Shown in pieces: positions 25,329 to 34,901 of a stretch of DNA of 64,000 bases; the stretch's first letter is position 1, and the number at the start of each line of letters is the position of its first letter. Position numbers and translations under genes: made by a program. Below the pieces are notes generated by a model that had not been told where the DNA came from, did no database searches, and worked only from the letters and a program-made list of their open reading frames with translations. The DNA is from Bacteroidota bacterium (GTDB taxonomy: Bacteria > Bacteroidota > Bacteroidia > Bacteroidales > F082): contig JAERTD010000035.1 in the NCBI GenBank assembly GCA_016845175.1, forward strand, positions 115,111 to 179,110, in the 5' to 3' direction.

Positions 25329-28300
25329 ATGAAACCTGCTATAAAACTCTCACTTCTGTTATTTCTCTTGCTAAACTTTTTGAATACCCATGCACAATTA
25401 AAAGCTGTGCCAACCAAAAAACCAAGGGATTTTACCCAAGCCCTAGAGCTTGTACTTAAAAAGCCTGTACAAAAAACACCTGCTCCCGTACTAACAGCCG
25501 GCACCAATACAAACCAAGAATATTTCAATAGAAGTACCACTTTTATACCCATAGGCCAATCAGGTAATGCTTATGGCTTCTACGACAACCCCAGAACCTA
25601 TCTTTGGGTCGACCCAAACCTCAATTCTGTGGCATTTACCCATCGGATGACCGGTGGAACCGAAGTCGAAGGCAACAGTCGTGTCGCCTATGATCTCTCA
25701 ACTGATGGGGGTACCACATGGACAACCAACATTAAAGTGTATACCCCACTTGGTCCTGGCCCTCAGTACCCTCAGGCTGCTGCACGTTACCCACAGGGAG
25801 GCATCCTTAACCCTACTGGAAACACAAATCCTGCCAATGCACATTACACCTATTTCTGCTGTACGCTGGATAATTCCAATGGTAACTGGGGTGGCTATGC
25901 CTATGGTTCAAATCCTTTAACCACCACTAACCCGGCAACACCTTCACAGAATAATTTAACATCTTCCGGTAATTACTACCGGCACATCCCTGATGCCTTT
26001 ACCATCACTCAGCAAGGAAAAGCATGGTATATAGATGGTAATTATTCGGGTGCGAGTTATGCCTATACAGGACAACTTACCCTTGGTGAAGGGGAGATAG
26101 TGAACGGGGCCATATCCTATACTGAAAATTTGGTGAGTTTTCTTGCTGCGTCTGATGAAATTAATGATCATAAAATAGCCTTTGGTCCTGATGGGCAAAC
26201 CGGTTATATACTCATCATGTCAGATTCAGATAGTGACCCCCAACCCTACACAGGCTACCACCCGGTTCTACTGAAGACCACTGATGGGGGAACCACATGG
26301 TCAAACCCCATACATGTACAATTGGGCGGTGTTAATGGAATCCACTCCATAAAATACTATTGGTCAGATGCCGTCATTGAAAACCTGGACTTTTACAGCT
26401 CTGGTTTTGACCGTAACGAAGTTTGGTACAATATGGGGTTTAGTGCAGATATAATTGTTGATAAAAACAACAATCCTCACATAACCGGAATAATTTCCAT
26501 AGCAACTGACCATGGATGGTACCCCAATGAAGGAACCATGGCAACCTGGCATGTTTTTTCAAACGATGCGGGTACTAGTTGGGATGCCACCGCATTGTAT
26601 GACAACATACATCTGGAAGGGGATATTGGTGGACTTTCACAGCGTAACCGTCCATATGCCGCCTCTACATTTGATGGGGATTATATTTTCTTCAGTTGGA
26701 TAGACACTGATTTGGCAGGAGCAGATGACAATAGCTCCCCCAACATTTTTGTGGTGGGTTATGACCTTGATGCTAATGTTTATACAACTGTTCAAAATGT
26801 AACAGGGAACTCTGCCTTCCAGTACGCTGCATATTATGGCTCCATGTCGCAATATGTATTTACTGAACTCAATGGAGGAACGCTTACATGCACCATTCCA
26901 TTTGTAATCACCGAATATACCATCCCAGGAGATCCGACTCAGGAAATGAACTTCCATTATATCAATGGATTCACCATTGACTTTTCCAATTATACACAAC
27001 TTCCTGAGGCCGATTTCTCTTCCAACATGACCAGTCCTACAATAACAGATACAGTGAATTTCACCGATCTATCCACCAATGATCCCCATACATGGCTGTG
27101 GTCATTCAACCCCAATACCATCTCCTATATGGATGGGACCAGTGCCGTAACACAGAACCCAAAAGTTAAATTTAATACACTGGGAGCCTATACCGTAACA
27201 CTTATTGCAACCAATGATTTTGGTTCGGATACGATGATGAAAACAGACTATATCAACGTAATTGAACCATTGCTACCCCCTGAAACTGATTTTTCTGCCG
27301 ATTTGGTTGAGCCTTCCATCGAAGACACCGTTAGTTTCACCGACCTGTCTACCCATGATCCCTATTCATGGGCATGGACTTTCGATCCAAATACAGTCTC
27401 CTATATGGATGGAACCTCTGCCGTTTCGCAGCATCCAAAAGTTATTTTTGATGTTGTGGGAACCTATACGGTAAGCCTCATAGCAACCAACGATTATGGA
27501 TCGGATACCGAAATAAAGACTGATTATATCAATGCCAGCGATCCTCTGGCACCACCTGATACAGATTTCTCTGCCGATTTAACCGATCCTTCCATAGCAG
27601 ATACAGTAATTTTCACCGATATTTCCACCAATGACCCCAACGCATGGTTTTGGTCGTTTAACCCGAACACCATAGCCTTTATGGATGGGAGCAGTGCCAT
27701 ATCACAACACCCAAAGGTCAAGTTTAATGTAGTGGGCCTTTATACAGTAAGCCTCATTGCAAGCAATGATTATGGTTCAGATACCATGGTTAAGACAGAT
27801 TATATCAATGCCGGTGAAATTCTGGCCCCTCCTGTGGCTCGGTTTCTCGCCGACGTAGTGAACATTGAAAAAGAAGAAGTTGTTTGTTTCACAGATATGT
27901 CTACCAATGATCCCTATTCATGGTTATGGTCTTTCAATCCTAATACCATCTCCTATGCGGAAGGGAGTAGTGCAGTTGTGCAACACCCCATTGTGAAGTT
28001 CAATGCCGTTGGGGTTTATACAGTGACGCTTATCGCAACCAATGATTATGGATCTGACACCAAAGTGAAAATTGACTACATCACAGTAAATCAGGCAGTT
28101 TCTACTACTGAGAAAACCGAAGAAGAACTGTTAATTTACCCCATACCAACTTCAAACCACTTAAATATAAAGTTGGGTAGCACATGGACTGAACAAGAGA
28201 CCTATTATCAGATAATGACTATGAAAGGAAAGGTAGTCATGAAGGGAAGCTTTCAATCAGCATTATTGGTAGTACCAACTGAAAAGCTTAGCAAAGGCAT

Positions 28301-28361
28301 TCACCTTCTATTGTTATCAGACGGTAAGCAAAATGAAATAAGGAAATTCATCAAACGTTAA
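25329..28361 (+). CDS. Large secreted protein with sialidase-like N-terminal part, four PKD repeats and T9SS domain
   Basis: A 1010-residue secreted or surface protein. The signal peptide ends near LNTHAQ (about residue 24). Residues 60-560 contain BNR/Asp-box-like motifs (STDGGTTWTT, TTDGGTTWSN, SNDAGTSWDA), as in sialidase-type beta-propellers. Four PKD domains of about 89 residues follow from about 563 to 925, each with a core W-W-F-PNT and ending in ASNDYGSDT or ATNDYGSDT. A T9SS-type C-terminus (LLIYPIPTSNHLNIKLG) closes it. Catalytic residues of true sialidases are not obvious. Confidence 0.9.
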   Translation: MKPAIKLSLLLFLLLNFLNTHAQLKAVPTKKPRDFTQALELVLKKPVQKTPAPVLTAGTNTNQEYFNRSTTFIPIGQSGNAYGFYDNPRTYLWVDPNLNSVAFTHRMTGGTEVEGNSRVAYDLSTDGGTTWTTNIKVYTPLGPGPQYPQAAARYPQGGILNPTGNTNPANAHYTYFCCTLDNSNGNWGGYAYGSNPLTTTNPATPSQNNLTSSGNYYRHIPDAFTITQQGKAWYIDGNYSGASYAYTGQLTLGEGEIVNGAISYTENLVSFLAASDEINDHKIAFGPDGQTGYILIMSDSDSDPQPYTGYHPVLLKTTDGGTTWSNPIHVQLGGVNGIHSIKYYWSDAVIENLDFYSSGFDRNEVWYNMGFSADIIVDKNNNPHITGIISIATDHGWYPNEGTMATWHVFSNDAGTSWDATALYDNIHLEGDIGGLSQRNRPYAASTFDGDYIFFSWIDTDLAGADDNSSPNIFVVGYDLDANVYTTVQNVTGNSAFQYAAYYGSMSQYVFTELNGGTLTCTIPFVITEYTIPGDPTQEMNFHYINGFTIDFSNYTQLPEADFSSNMTSPTITDTVNFTDLSTNDPHTWLWSFNPNTISYMDGTSAVTQNPKVKFNTLGAYTVTLIATNDFGSDTMMKTDYINVIEPLLPPETDFSADLVEPSIEDTVSFTDLSTHDPYSWAWTFDPNTVSYMDGTSAVSQHPKVIFDVVGTYTVSLIATNDYGSDTEIKTDYINASDPLAPPDTDFSADLTDPSIADTVIFTDISTNDPNAWFWSFNPNTIAFMDGSSAISQHPKVKFNVVGLYTVSLIASNDYGSDTMVKTDYINAGEILAPPVARFLADVVNIEKEEVVCFTDMSTNDPYSWLWSFNPNTISYAEGSSAVVQHPIVKFNAVGVYTVTLIATNDYGSDTKVKIDYITVNQAVSTTEKTEEELLIYPIPTSNHLNIKLGSTWTEQETYYQIMTMKGKVVMKGSFQSALLVVPTEKLSKGIHLLLLSDGKQNEIRKFIKR

Positions 28362-28399
28362 TCACTAGCTATTTTGGGAAGCAGAATGCTGATCATTAT

Positions 28400-28696
28400 T
28401 TAGGTGTTCAATGCTTGCTGTCCTTCTGGGTTGGCATACAAACTCTGATGATACATCCCTCCTTCCCTGTCCACATATGATTCGAGATAGACCACTCGTT
28501 CACTACCTTTTTCATAGATATGGAACTGATGTTCTTCACCTCCCGTATCACAATATTCACTTAAAATATTATGATAGCCCATTGCCTCCAAATCAGCTGG
28601 AGTAACTATAAAACTGCATTTTTCAAGTCCGTTCAGACTTTCATCTCTTTGTTGCCTGAATTTCTTTAATCGGCCTGAAACCTCATCGTGATTCAT
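28400..28696 (-). CDS. Small hypothetical protein
   Basis: A 98-residue acidic cytoplasmic protein with a predicted helical N-terminus (DEVSGRLKKFRQQRDES) and a beta-rich middle (EEHQFHIYEKGSERVVYLESYVD). No family is recognised. It lies between a convergent T9SS protein gene and an upstream minus-strand gene. Coding is supported by its regular composition and by good spacing to both neighbours. Confidence 0.6.
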   Translation of the reverse strand: MNHDEVSGRLKKFRQQRDESLNGLEKCSFIVTPADLEAMGYHNILSEYCDTGGEEHQFHIYEKGSERVVYLESYVDREGGMYHQSLYANPEGQQALNT

Positions 28697-28751
28697 AACA
28701 CTAAGATACGAAACTGAAACCAGCCTTTATAAAAGAAATTAAATCGATGGA

Positions 28752-29216
28752 TTATTTTGTAACCACAAAAGGAACCTCATGAAGCACTTGCAAGCGAATG
28801 GTAGCCAGAATATAGTTTTCAATCTGGTAAAATTGTGTGGCGACCAATCCGTCAGATACACCTTTGATTTTATGATAATAGGTGCCAATTAGTTTGTCGG
28901 TTTTCTTTTGTAGCTCAATTACTTCTTTAGTCCAAGCATCCGCTTGCTCACTGGTCATTTTCATATATTGTTCACCATACTGCACCAATAGATCAAGCCT
29001 TTGTTTCCCAAGTTCTTTTCTTTCGGTTTCGTAGGCATCATATAGCTTCCAGAATGCATCTTTCTGTGCATCAGATGGCTTCACAAAATTGGCCACAATG
29101 GCTTTCTTTTCCATCCCAAAAGCAGCCTGTATTAAATCAATCTCTTCTTTATTGGATTGAGAAAAAGATGGTAAGGTCATGATGATGGCCAGGCTAAGCA
29201 ATAAAAGTTGTTTCAT
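28752..29216 (-). CDS. Exported small protein, unknown
   Basis: A 154-residue protein with signal peptide (residues 1-19, ending PSFSQ). The mature part is highly helical and charged, with W and Y at regular places (AFWKLYDAYETERKELGKQR, DAWTKEVIELQKKTDKLIG). It resembles small periplasmic helical proteins of the Spy/CpxP style in size, but the LTxxQ motifs are not seen, so this is only an impression. ATG at 29216 is chosen because it starts the signal peptide. Confidence 0.78.
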   Translation of the reverse strand: MKQLLLLSLAIIMTLPSFSQSNKEEIDLIQAAFGMEKKAIVANFVKPSDAQKDAFWKLYDAYETERKELGKQRLDLLVQYGEQYMKMTSEQADAWTKEVIELQKKTDKLIGTYYHKIKGVSDGLVATQFYQIENYILATIRLQVLHEVPFVVTK

Positions 29217-29459
29217 AATATCAAGTTTAATGGAATAATAATTAATAATTATCAGGTATAGAAGTATTATACTGCAATAATCAATAAAATTACTGCTTAC
29301 TTTACCATCCAAAGGTAAAACTTATTTCCTGCAGTTACCATTAGTTGTAGTTTGTAACTATAACCTCATATCATTCTCCCTGATTGAAGTTTGCAACTAC
29401 AATCTAATATCATACATCTGTTTGCAGTTATAACTACAACCACATTTCAAAAACACCTG

Positions 29460-31127
29460 TTACTTCTTAAAAAACTTCTTAGATACCGCACCGTGATTAC
29501 TATGCACTTTAACAAAGTAAACACCAGATCTCAAATGATCCACATCGACACTGACCCATTGGATTTCATTATTATCAGTGATATGGCTTTCCTGAATAAG
29601 CAGCTCACCAAAGATATTGATGACTTCAATATCACAGATTTGACCGCTGCTTTCAGGAGCCTGATATTGAATGTTTAGCTCCTCTGTAACCGGATTTGGG
29701 AATAACCTGAGTTTGGTGTTCTTGTCATCCCTATCCCCTATACCCACAGTTTTTGTAATGGAGAAAGCATCAACATTAGTGTCATAATGACCATACTGAT
29801 CACCGGTAAACCTTAGCTTTATAAAACACTCATCCGCATCTATATTAGGTACCGACCATTGGTAAACCTCATCATCGGCAGCAACATCATCCAAAGTCTC
29901 CCAACTTTGACCATTATCAGATGAAAATTCAATTGCAACTTCAGGAATAAATTCACTTTCCCAACTGATCTCATACATACTGCCTCCGGCAATATTTTCA
30001 CCATCTGTAGGTGCAATCAAATCCAGCTGATACACATAGAAGATATCAGCGGATTCATCGGTTACTTCAGGAAAGGCATCTTCACTAAGCTGCACCTTAC
30101 ACCAATCGGTTACTGCCTCAGGTATCCATTCGTAGTAATTGTTACCAACGGCAATGCTATCTTCAACCAGTATCCAATCACATTCAGCACAGGCCTTATA
30201 GGACAAACTTAAATCACCAACCATTTGGCTTTGCCAGGTTACATCCACCGGTGATCCTGCCCGAAACAAGGTCAGATAATCCGGACTCAGCAAATCCAAT
30301 TCACAAAGGGTGAAAGGAGTTTCTGTTAAACTGAATACATCAGGATTGGATACATCGCTGATTTTGATCAGACAGTCCGTTGATACAATTCCAGTGGCTT
30401 CCCAGGCATAGGATCTTGGATGGGCCGACGTCGTATCAACAATATCTTCCCAGGTCTGTCCATTATCTGAAGAAAACTCGATTCTTACATCCGCTATAAA
30501 CTCGCTGTCCCAGGTAATAAGATTGGTGGTGGCTCCATTCCATTTACCACCAGCAAGAGGAGCAGTTAAGGTGATATCCGGGTCTCCCACAACAACCCTT
30601 ATACTGTCGATCACTACATCAACCAATGGTTTGTCGTTGCCATCGGTTTCCACCTCACTAATGGCATAAACCACTTCCATACCATCCATGATCTTCCCAA
30701 ACACAGAATGCACATCATCCAGCCAGGCGGTGGGAACCACAGTAATAAAATATTGAGAACCATTGGTATTGGGACCCGAATTGGCCATAGAAAGTATACC
30801 GGGTTCATCATGACGCAGGTCAGGATGGAATTCATCATTAAAAGTATAACCAGGACCACCTGTTCCATTGCCATTGGGGCATCCGTCCTGTATCATAAAA
30901 TCACTGATCACACGGTGAAATATCAGACCATCATAAAACTGGGCATTGGTCAGATCAATGAAGTTTTGAGCGGTTACAGGAACCAGATCTTCTCTTAATT
31001 GTGCCCTGAAATCCCCCATGGATGTGTACCACTGGACTACGGTTTGCCCCGAGAGTGTTACTCCCATGCTCATCAATAGTACCAGAATGAATAAACTGCT
31101 AGGTCTTCTGAAGTATTTACGTTTCAT
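29460..31127 (-). CDS. Secreted cyclophilin-type peptidyl-prolyl isomerase with T9SS domain
   Basis: A 555-residue secreted protein. After the signal peptide (residues 1-27) comes a cyclophilin domain (about 30-180) with FHRVISDFMIQDG, GPGYTFNDEF, MANSGPNTNGSQYFIT and a HSVFGKIMDGMEVV end; the active-site Arg in FHRV and Gln in MIQDG are present. Three Ig-like or fibronectin-like repeats follow (FSSDNGQTWE occurs twice), then a T9SS sorting domain (LRLFPNPVTEELNIQYQ). It would catalyse proline isomerisation outside the cell or at the surface. Start at 31127 gives a proper signal peptide. Confidence 0.92.
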   Translation of the reverse strand: MKRKYFRRPSSLFILVLLMSMGVTLSGQTVVQWYTSMGDFRAQLREDLVPVTAQNFIDLTNAQFYDGLIFHRVISDFMIQDGCPNGNGTGGPGYTFNDEFHPDLRHDEPGILSMANSGPNTNGSQYFITVVPTAWLDDVHSVFGKIMDGMEVVYAISEVETDGNDKPLVDVVIDSIRVVVGDPDITLTAPLAGGKWNGATTNLITWDSEFIADVRIEFSSDNGQTWEDIVDTTSAHPRSYAWEATGIVSTDCLIKISDVSNPDVFSLTETPFTLCELDLLSPDYLTLFRAGSPVDVTWQSQMVGDLSLSYKACAECDWILVEDSIAVGNNYYEWIPEAVTDWCKVQLSEDAFPEVTDESADIFYVYQLDLIAPTDGENIAGGSMYEISWESEFIPEVAIEFSSDNGQSWETLDDVAADDEVYQWSVPNIDADECFIKLRFTGDQYGHYDTNVDAFSITKTVGIGDRDDKNTKLRLFPNPVTEELNIQYQAPESSGQICDIEVINIFGELLIQESHITDNNEIQWVSVDVDHLRSGVYFVKVHSNHGAVSKKFFKK

Positions 31128-31253
31128 AGTGTCGGTATTAATTGTCATATAGTTCATGTTAAAACTAACAAATAAATACCAATCGCTACTCAATAGTTTT
31201 TCAGTTGAGAATACCATCCTCCAAATATGATCCGGGAGCAAAAATGAATTCAC

Positions 31254-31285
31254 AAAAAAACCCCTGTGATTGACGGTCACAGGGG
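31254..31285 (-). terminator. Terminator of the TonB receptor gene
   Basis: CCCCTGTGA (31261-31269) pairs with TCACAGGGG (31277-31285). On the minus strand the stem is followed by seven T (31260 down to 31254). It is 32 bp after the receptor's stop codon. Confidence 0.88.
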
Positions 31286-31316
31286 CCTGATTATTTGCTA
31301 AAAACCAATGATTACA

Positions 31317-33719
31317 TTATATAATATTTCCAAATTTTAAACCAAAATAAATGGTGCGGGGCTGTGCAGGACCATAGAAATAGCCAGGATCGCGGTAAAT
31401 ACCACTGTCATGGTCATTCTGGAAACTGTTGAATAAATTTTTAACACCGCCATGCACTTCCATATTTACCTTTTTGGCCACTTTAAACTGATAAGCCACC
31501 CGGAGACCCATGTCAAAGAAAGGATTTGATTTCTCCAAGGCTTCTCCCGATATAACATCACCGTTCTCAATGGCTTCTATTTCTTGAGGGTCTGTTGTTT
31601 CAGGATCAAGTCCGAAATGTGGCACATACATACTCCCGGTATAAGTACCGGTTAGGGACAGCTGTAATCCTTTCATAGGTTTCCAGTTGGTAGTCAGGAA
31701 ACCATAGTTATTGGGAGTTCTCATAAACTCTCTTGTGGTATGATCTTCTGCTTCACCCCAGGGTTGTGATGAATCAAACAAACTACGTTGCATAGTAAAC
31801 CCCATGGTAACGTCAAGGGCTTTCATGGTATAAAGGCTAACTTCAAGATTCATTCCGTATACTTTAGCACCATCTTCAGCATTCACTCTGATATACTCAA
31901 CATTTCCAAGGGTATCAAGTGGATTATAAATGTTGGCAAAAGGATCCTGCAACAGGGTATAAAAACCTTCTGCCAACACCTCGAAGAGGAAGTTATCCGA
32001 AGTAGTAGAATAATTGAGTGAGCTTGAAAAACTATGAGAGGTTTCCTGTTTCAGATTAGGGTCATTGGAATGGGTAATTCTTCTGGCTCCTGATGACTCA
32101 ATATGAAGATCTTCGTCAAAGATTTGTGGTGCACGATATCCTTTGGCATAACTTAGTCTGAACTGCAAATCATCTGTAAGATTAAACAATAGTGTGGCCC
32201 TTGGAATAAACACATCACCCGTTAAATCATCAGCATTGCCATGGTGGCCTGAAATTGAATAATGGTCATAACGGAAACCAACAGTCAGTTTATACAATCC
32301 TGTCTTCCATTCAGATTGTATAAAAGAACCGATAGTATTAATGTTTTGGTTGGCTATTTCGGTATTCTCCTCTCCAGGTGCACCCAGTTTTGTGTCTGTT
32401 AGCCATCCGCCTGTGTATTCTGCACCCAATGTCAGGTCGGCATGTGCAAAGAACAATTTTTCAACGTCATGGGTATACTGAGCTCCCACATTTGAAGTGA
32501 AATCAGTGGTTCTACCATATCCATTGGGATCCTGCTCCGCACCATAATAGGTGTCTCTGTCAACATATTGCCCGGCGGCATATGCAGTAAATTTACTATG
32601 GTTCTTTGAAAACAGGTCATAGCTCAGGGAGCTGCCATAAATCTTGTGGTCGGCAGATTCACAAATGTCAGCTTCGTGTGGCTGTAGATTAAAATCATTG
32701 CCTCCCCTGCGTGATTCATCAATATAATAGGCATCCAACGACAACTTGGATAATTTACCAGGTTTATAAAAGGCATTAATTCCAGTGGAGAAATTGTCGA
32801 GTTTAACCAATTCAGAAAAATCATCGCCGTTAAAATCATATGGATCACGCTCCCGGTAAATTCCAAACAATGAAATACCTGTTTTGAAATTTTTTGATAC
32901 TGCCGTACCATTGAAATTTATATTTCTGTCATAGGCGATATCGCCGCCATCTTTGTTACCTACACCAATAGCTGCACCATCCAATCCGATAGAAAAGGAA
33001 TTGTAGGCAGGTTCTTTTGTAATTACGTTTATCGTACCGGCAATGGCGTTACCCCCATAAAGGGCAGATCCGCCACCGCGAACAACTTCTACCCTTTGAA
33101 TCATATTGGAAGGAATCATTTCCAGGCCATACACACCAGCCAGACCACTGAATACCTGGCGGCTGTTTATCAGTATTTGAGAATACGGGCCTTCCAAACC
33201 GTTCATACGTACCTGTGAAAAACCACAGTTCTGACAATTGGATTCTGTTCTCACTCCTGGTGAGAAGTCCAATCCTTCCAACATATTCACACTCTGTGTA
33301 GACTCAAAAACTTTTGGACTCAACACATTAACAATTACAGAGGCCTCTTTTCTATTGACTTCATTTCGATCGGAGGTTACCACCACCTGATCCAGTAATA
33401 AGGCATCTTCTTCCACATGAAAAATAATAGTTTCGATTTCTTGTTGTGGGGAGGATATGGTTTGCTCTGCACTTACAAATCCCATACCCTGAACCTTCAC
33501 AATTATTTCTCCTTCCGGCAGTTGAGACAGTACAAAATTTCCATCTTCATCAGTCACAGAACCTACAGTTGTACCTTTAACAAAAACATTGATAAATGGT
33601 ACCGGTTCACCATTGGCATATACTTTTCCTCTCAGTTTAAATCCTTTATCTGAAGTTTCTCCAAAAGTAAAGAGTGATACAAGGATCATCATCAGTATTG
33701 TTACAGCTCTTAATCTCAT
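31317..33719 (-). CDS. TonB-dependent outer-membrane receptor (BtuB/CirA-like)
   Basis: An 800-residue outer-membrane receptor. A signal peptide is followed by a CarboxypepD-reg-like domain (about residues 27-110, KLRGKVYANGEPVPFINVFV), a plug domain (about 115-235) with VEVVRGGGSALYG and NAIAGTINVIT, and a 22-strand-type barrel to the end. The plug holds a Cys pair SNCQNCGFSQVRMNG and LEGPYSQILINSRQ. The substrate could be a cobalamin, haem or metal complex; neighbours do not decide it. The ExbB/ExbD proteins at 5-7.4 kb would power it. Confidence 0.93.
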   Translation of the reverse strand: MRLRAVTILMMILVSLFTFGETSDKGFKLRGKVYANGEPVPFINVFVKGTTVGSVTDEDGNFVLSQLPEGEIIVKVQGMGFVSAEQTISSPQQEIETIIFHVEEDALLLDQVVVTSDRNEVNRKEASVIVNVLSPKVFESTQSVNMLEGLDFSPGVRTESNCQNCGFSQVRMNGLEGPYSQILINSRQVFSGLAGVYGLEMIPSNMIQRVEVVRGGGSALYGGNAIAGTINVITKEPAYNSFSIGLDGAAIGVGNKDGGDIAYDRNINFNGTAVSKNFKTGISLFGIYRERDPYDFNGDDFSELVKLDNFSTGINAFYKPGKLSKLSLDAYYIDESRRGGNDFNLQPHEADICESADHKIYGSSLSYDLFSKNHSKFTAYAAGQYVDRDTYYGAEQDPNGYGRTTDFTSNVGAQYTHDVEKLFFAHADLTLGAEYTGGWLTDTKLGAPGEENTEIANQNINTIGSFIQSEWKTGLYKLTVGFRYDHYSISGHHGNADDLTGDVFIPRATLLFNLTDDLQFRLSYAKGYRAPQIFDEDLHIESSGARRITHSNDPNLKQETSHSFSSSLNYSTTSDNFLFEVLAEGFYTLLQDPFANIYNPLDTLGNVEYIRVNAEDGAKVYGMNLEVSLYTMKALDVTMGFTMQRSLFDSSQPWGEAEDHTTREFMRTPNNYGFLTTNWKPMKGLQLSLTGTYTGSMYVPHFGLDPETTDPQEIEAIENGDVISGEALEKSNPFFDMGLRVAYQFKVAKKVNMEVHGGVKNLFNSFQNDHDSGIYRDPGYFYGPAQPRTIYFGLKFGNII

Positions 33720-34049
33720 TTCTTAGGCGGTTTTATTGTTTGTGCCATTGTTTTAAACGATGCTGCAAATATATTTTGGCTTTCAATGAGCCGAGATACC
33801 TAACTGTTGGTATTTAATCTAAGTAGTAGGTGGAACAAGTTTTACAGAGCTGTTTCTTCAACAATTACAGTCCTTCGTAAATAACTCTCCTATAAGTAGT
33901 TGTTTCAAATACAGCATATACTACAATATCAAACTATTTTTCCATGGCCCTTGGACAACGTACAACCCAAGCTGATGATCAAATCCATAATATTGAATAC
34001 ATTCGCAAATATTCAACAACCCCAGCCAAAAAACCATTGCTGATTTATT
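33720..34049. other. Intergenic region between divergent TonB receptor and CREST-type genes
   Basis: 330 bp. On the minus strand TATATTTG (33773 down to 33766) is a good -7 box for the receptor gene, but no -33 is clear. I looked for a cobalamin riboswitch upstream of the receptor and saw no B12 box or other known aptamer. Confidence 0.45.
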
Positions 34050-34805
34050 ATGTTTTCGGATTACCTCTTTGCATTTTTCGATGATGGATTAAATCCACGA
34101 GACTTTATCCATGATTCCGGTCCTCTGTATCATGAGTTTGTATTCGATTCGTGGATTCGTGAGCCATGGAATGCCATATCTTCCCTATTTTTTCTGGTCC
34201 CTGTTTTCTTTTGGTTATGGAAACTTAGGGGTCAGTACCGGACATATCCGATGATCAGTTTGTTTTTGCCACTTTTGTTTCTCAATGGGATTGGATCTGC
34301 CACCTACAATGCCTTCCGATCTTCTGAAATCGCTCTTATACTGGATTGGCTACCTGCCTTTGTAATGAACCTGCTATTATCATGGTATCTGTGGAATAAA
34401 GTCCTTCGTAAACCCATATGGGCAGCAGCCATGGTCATGGGTTTCATTTTGTTTGCCATAGCAATTATGGGTTTGTTTGGCCAAAGCTTGGGCGATCTTG
34501 CCGCAAATATTGGATACCTGATTATTGGCACCTGCCTTCTGATTCCCTCAGGCATCTTCTTATCCAGAACAAGCTTTTACAAGTGGGAACTTTTGGTTTC
34601 AACCTTTCTCCTACTGGGCCTTGCTCTGGTATTCCGAAGCCTTGATTTTCCTACCCCTAATCCCTTCCCTGTTTTACTTCCGCAAGGCACACATTTCCTT
34701 TGGCATACTACCAGTGCACTCGCGGTATTCACCCTGGGGTTCTATTTTAAACACGTGAAAGATAGAGAAATAGCATCCTTCCAGCAAGATCAACATAATT
34801 TGTGA
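34050..34805 (+). CDS. Seven-helix membrane protein of the CREST (ceramidase-like) superfamily
   Basis: A 251-residue polytopic membrane protein with about seven hydrophobic segments. Three conserved CREST features can be read: EPWNAISSLFFL near the N-terminus, an Asp in ALILDWLPA and a C-terminal HFLWHTTSAL carrying two His. Together these form the metal site in alkaline ceramidases and related hydrolases. The substrate is probably a lipid amide or ester, though many bacterial members are uncharacterised. Divergent from the TonB receptor gene. Confidence 0.75.
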   Translation: MFSDYLFAFFDDGLNPRDFIHDSGPLYHEFVFDSWIREPWNAISSLFFLVPVFFWLWKLRGQYRTYPMISLFLPLLFLNGIGSATYNAFRSSEIALILDWLPAFVMNLLLSWYLWNKVLRKPIWAAAMVMGFILFAIAIMGLFGQSLGDLAANIGYLIIGTCLLIPSGIFLSRTSFYKWELLVSTFLLLGLALVFRSLDFPTPNPFPVLLPQGTHFLWHTTSALAVFTLGFYFKHVKDREIASFQQDQHNL

Positions 34806-34901
34806 TAAACTAGACTATCAATTGCTACTGAAGTTTGGATAACTCTCTGATAATTATTTTTTAGTAAATTTATTGGCACTTATCCTATTAAAACTACCCA
34901 A

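Noticed and set aside
33720..34049. Cobalamin or other riboswitch upstream of the TonB receptor
   Set aside because: I looked for a B12 box and other known aptamer cores and found none.
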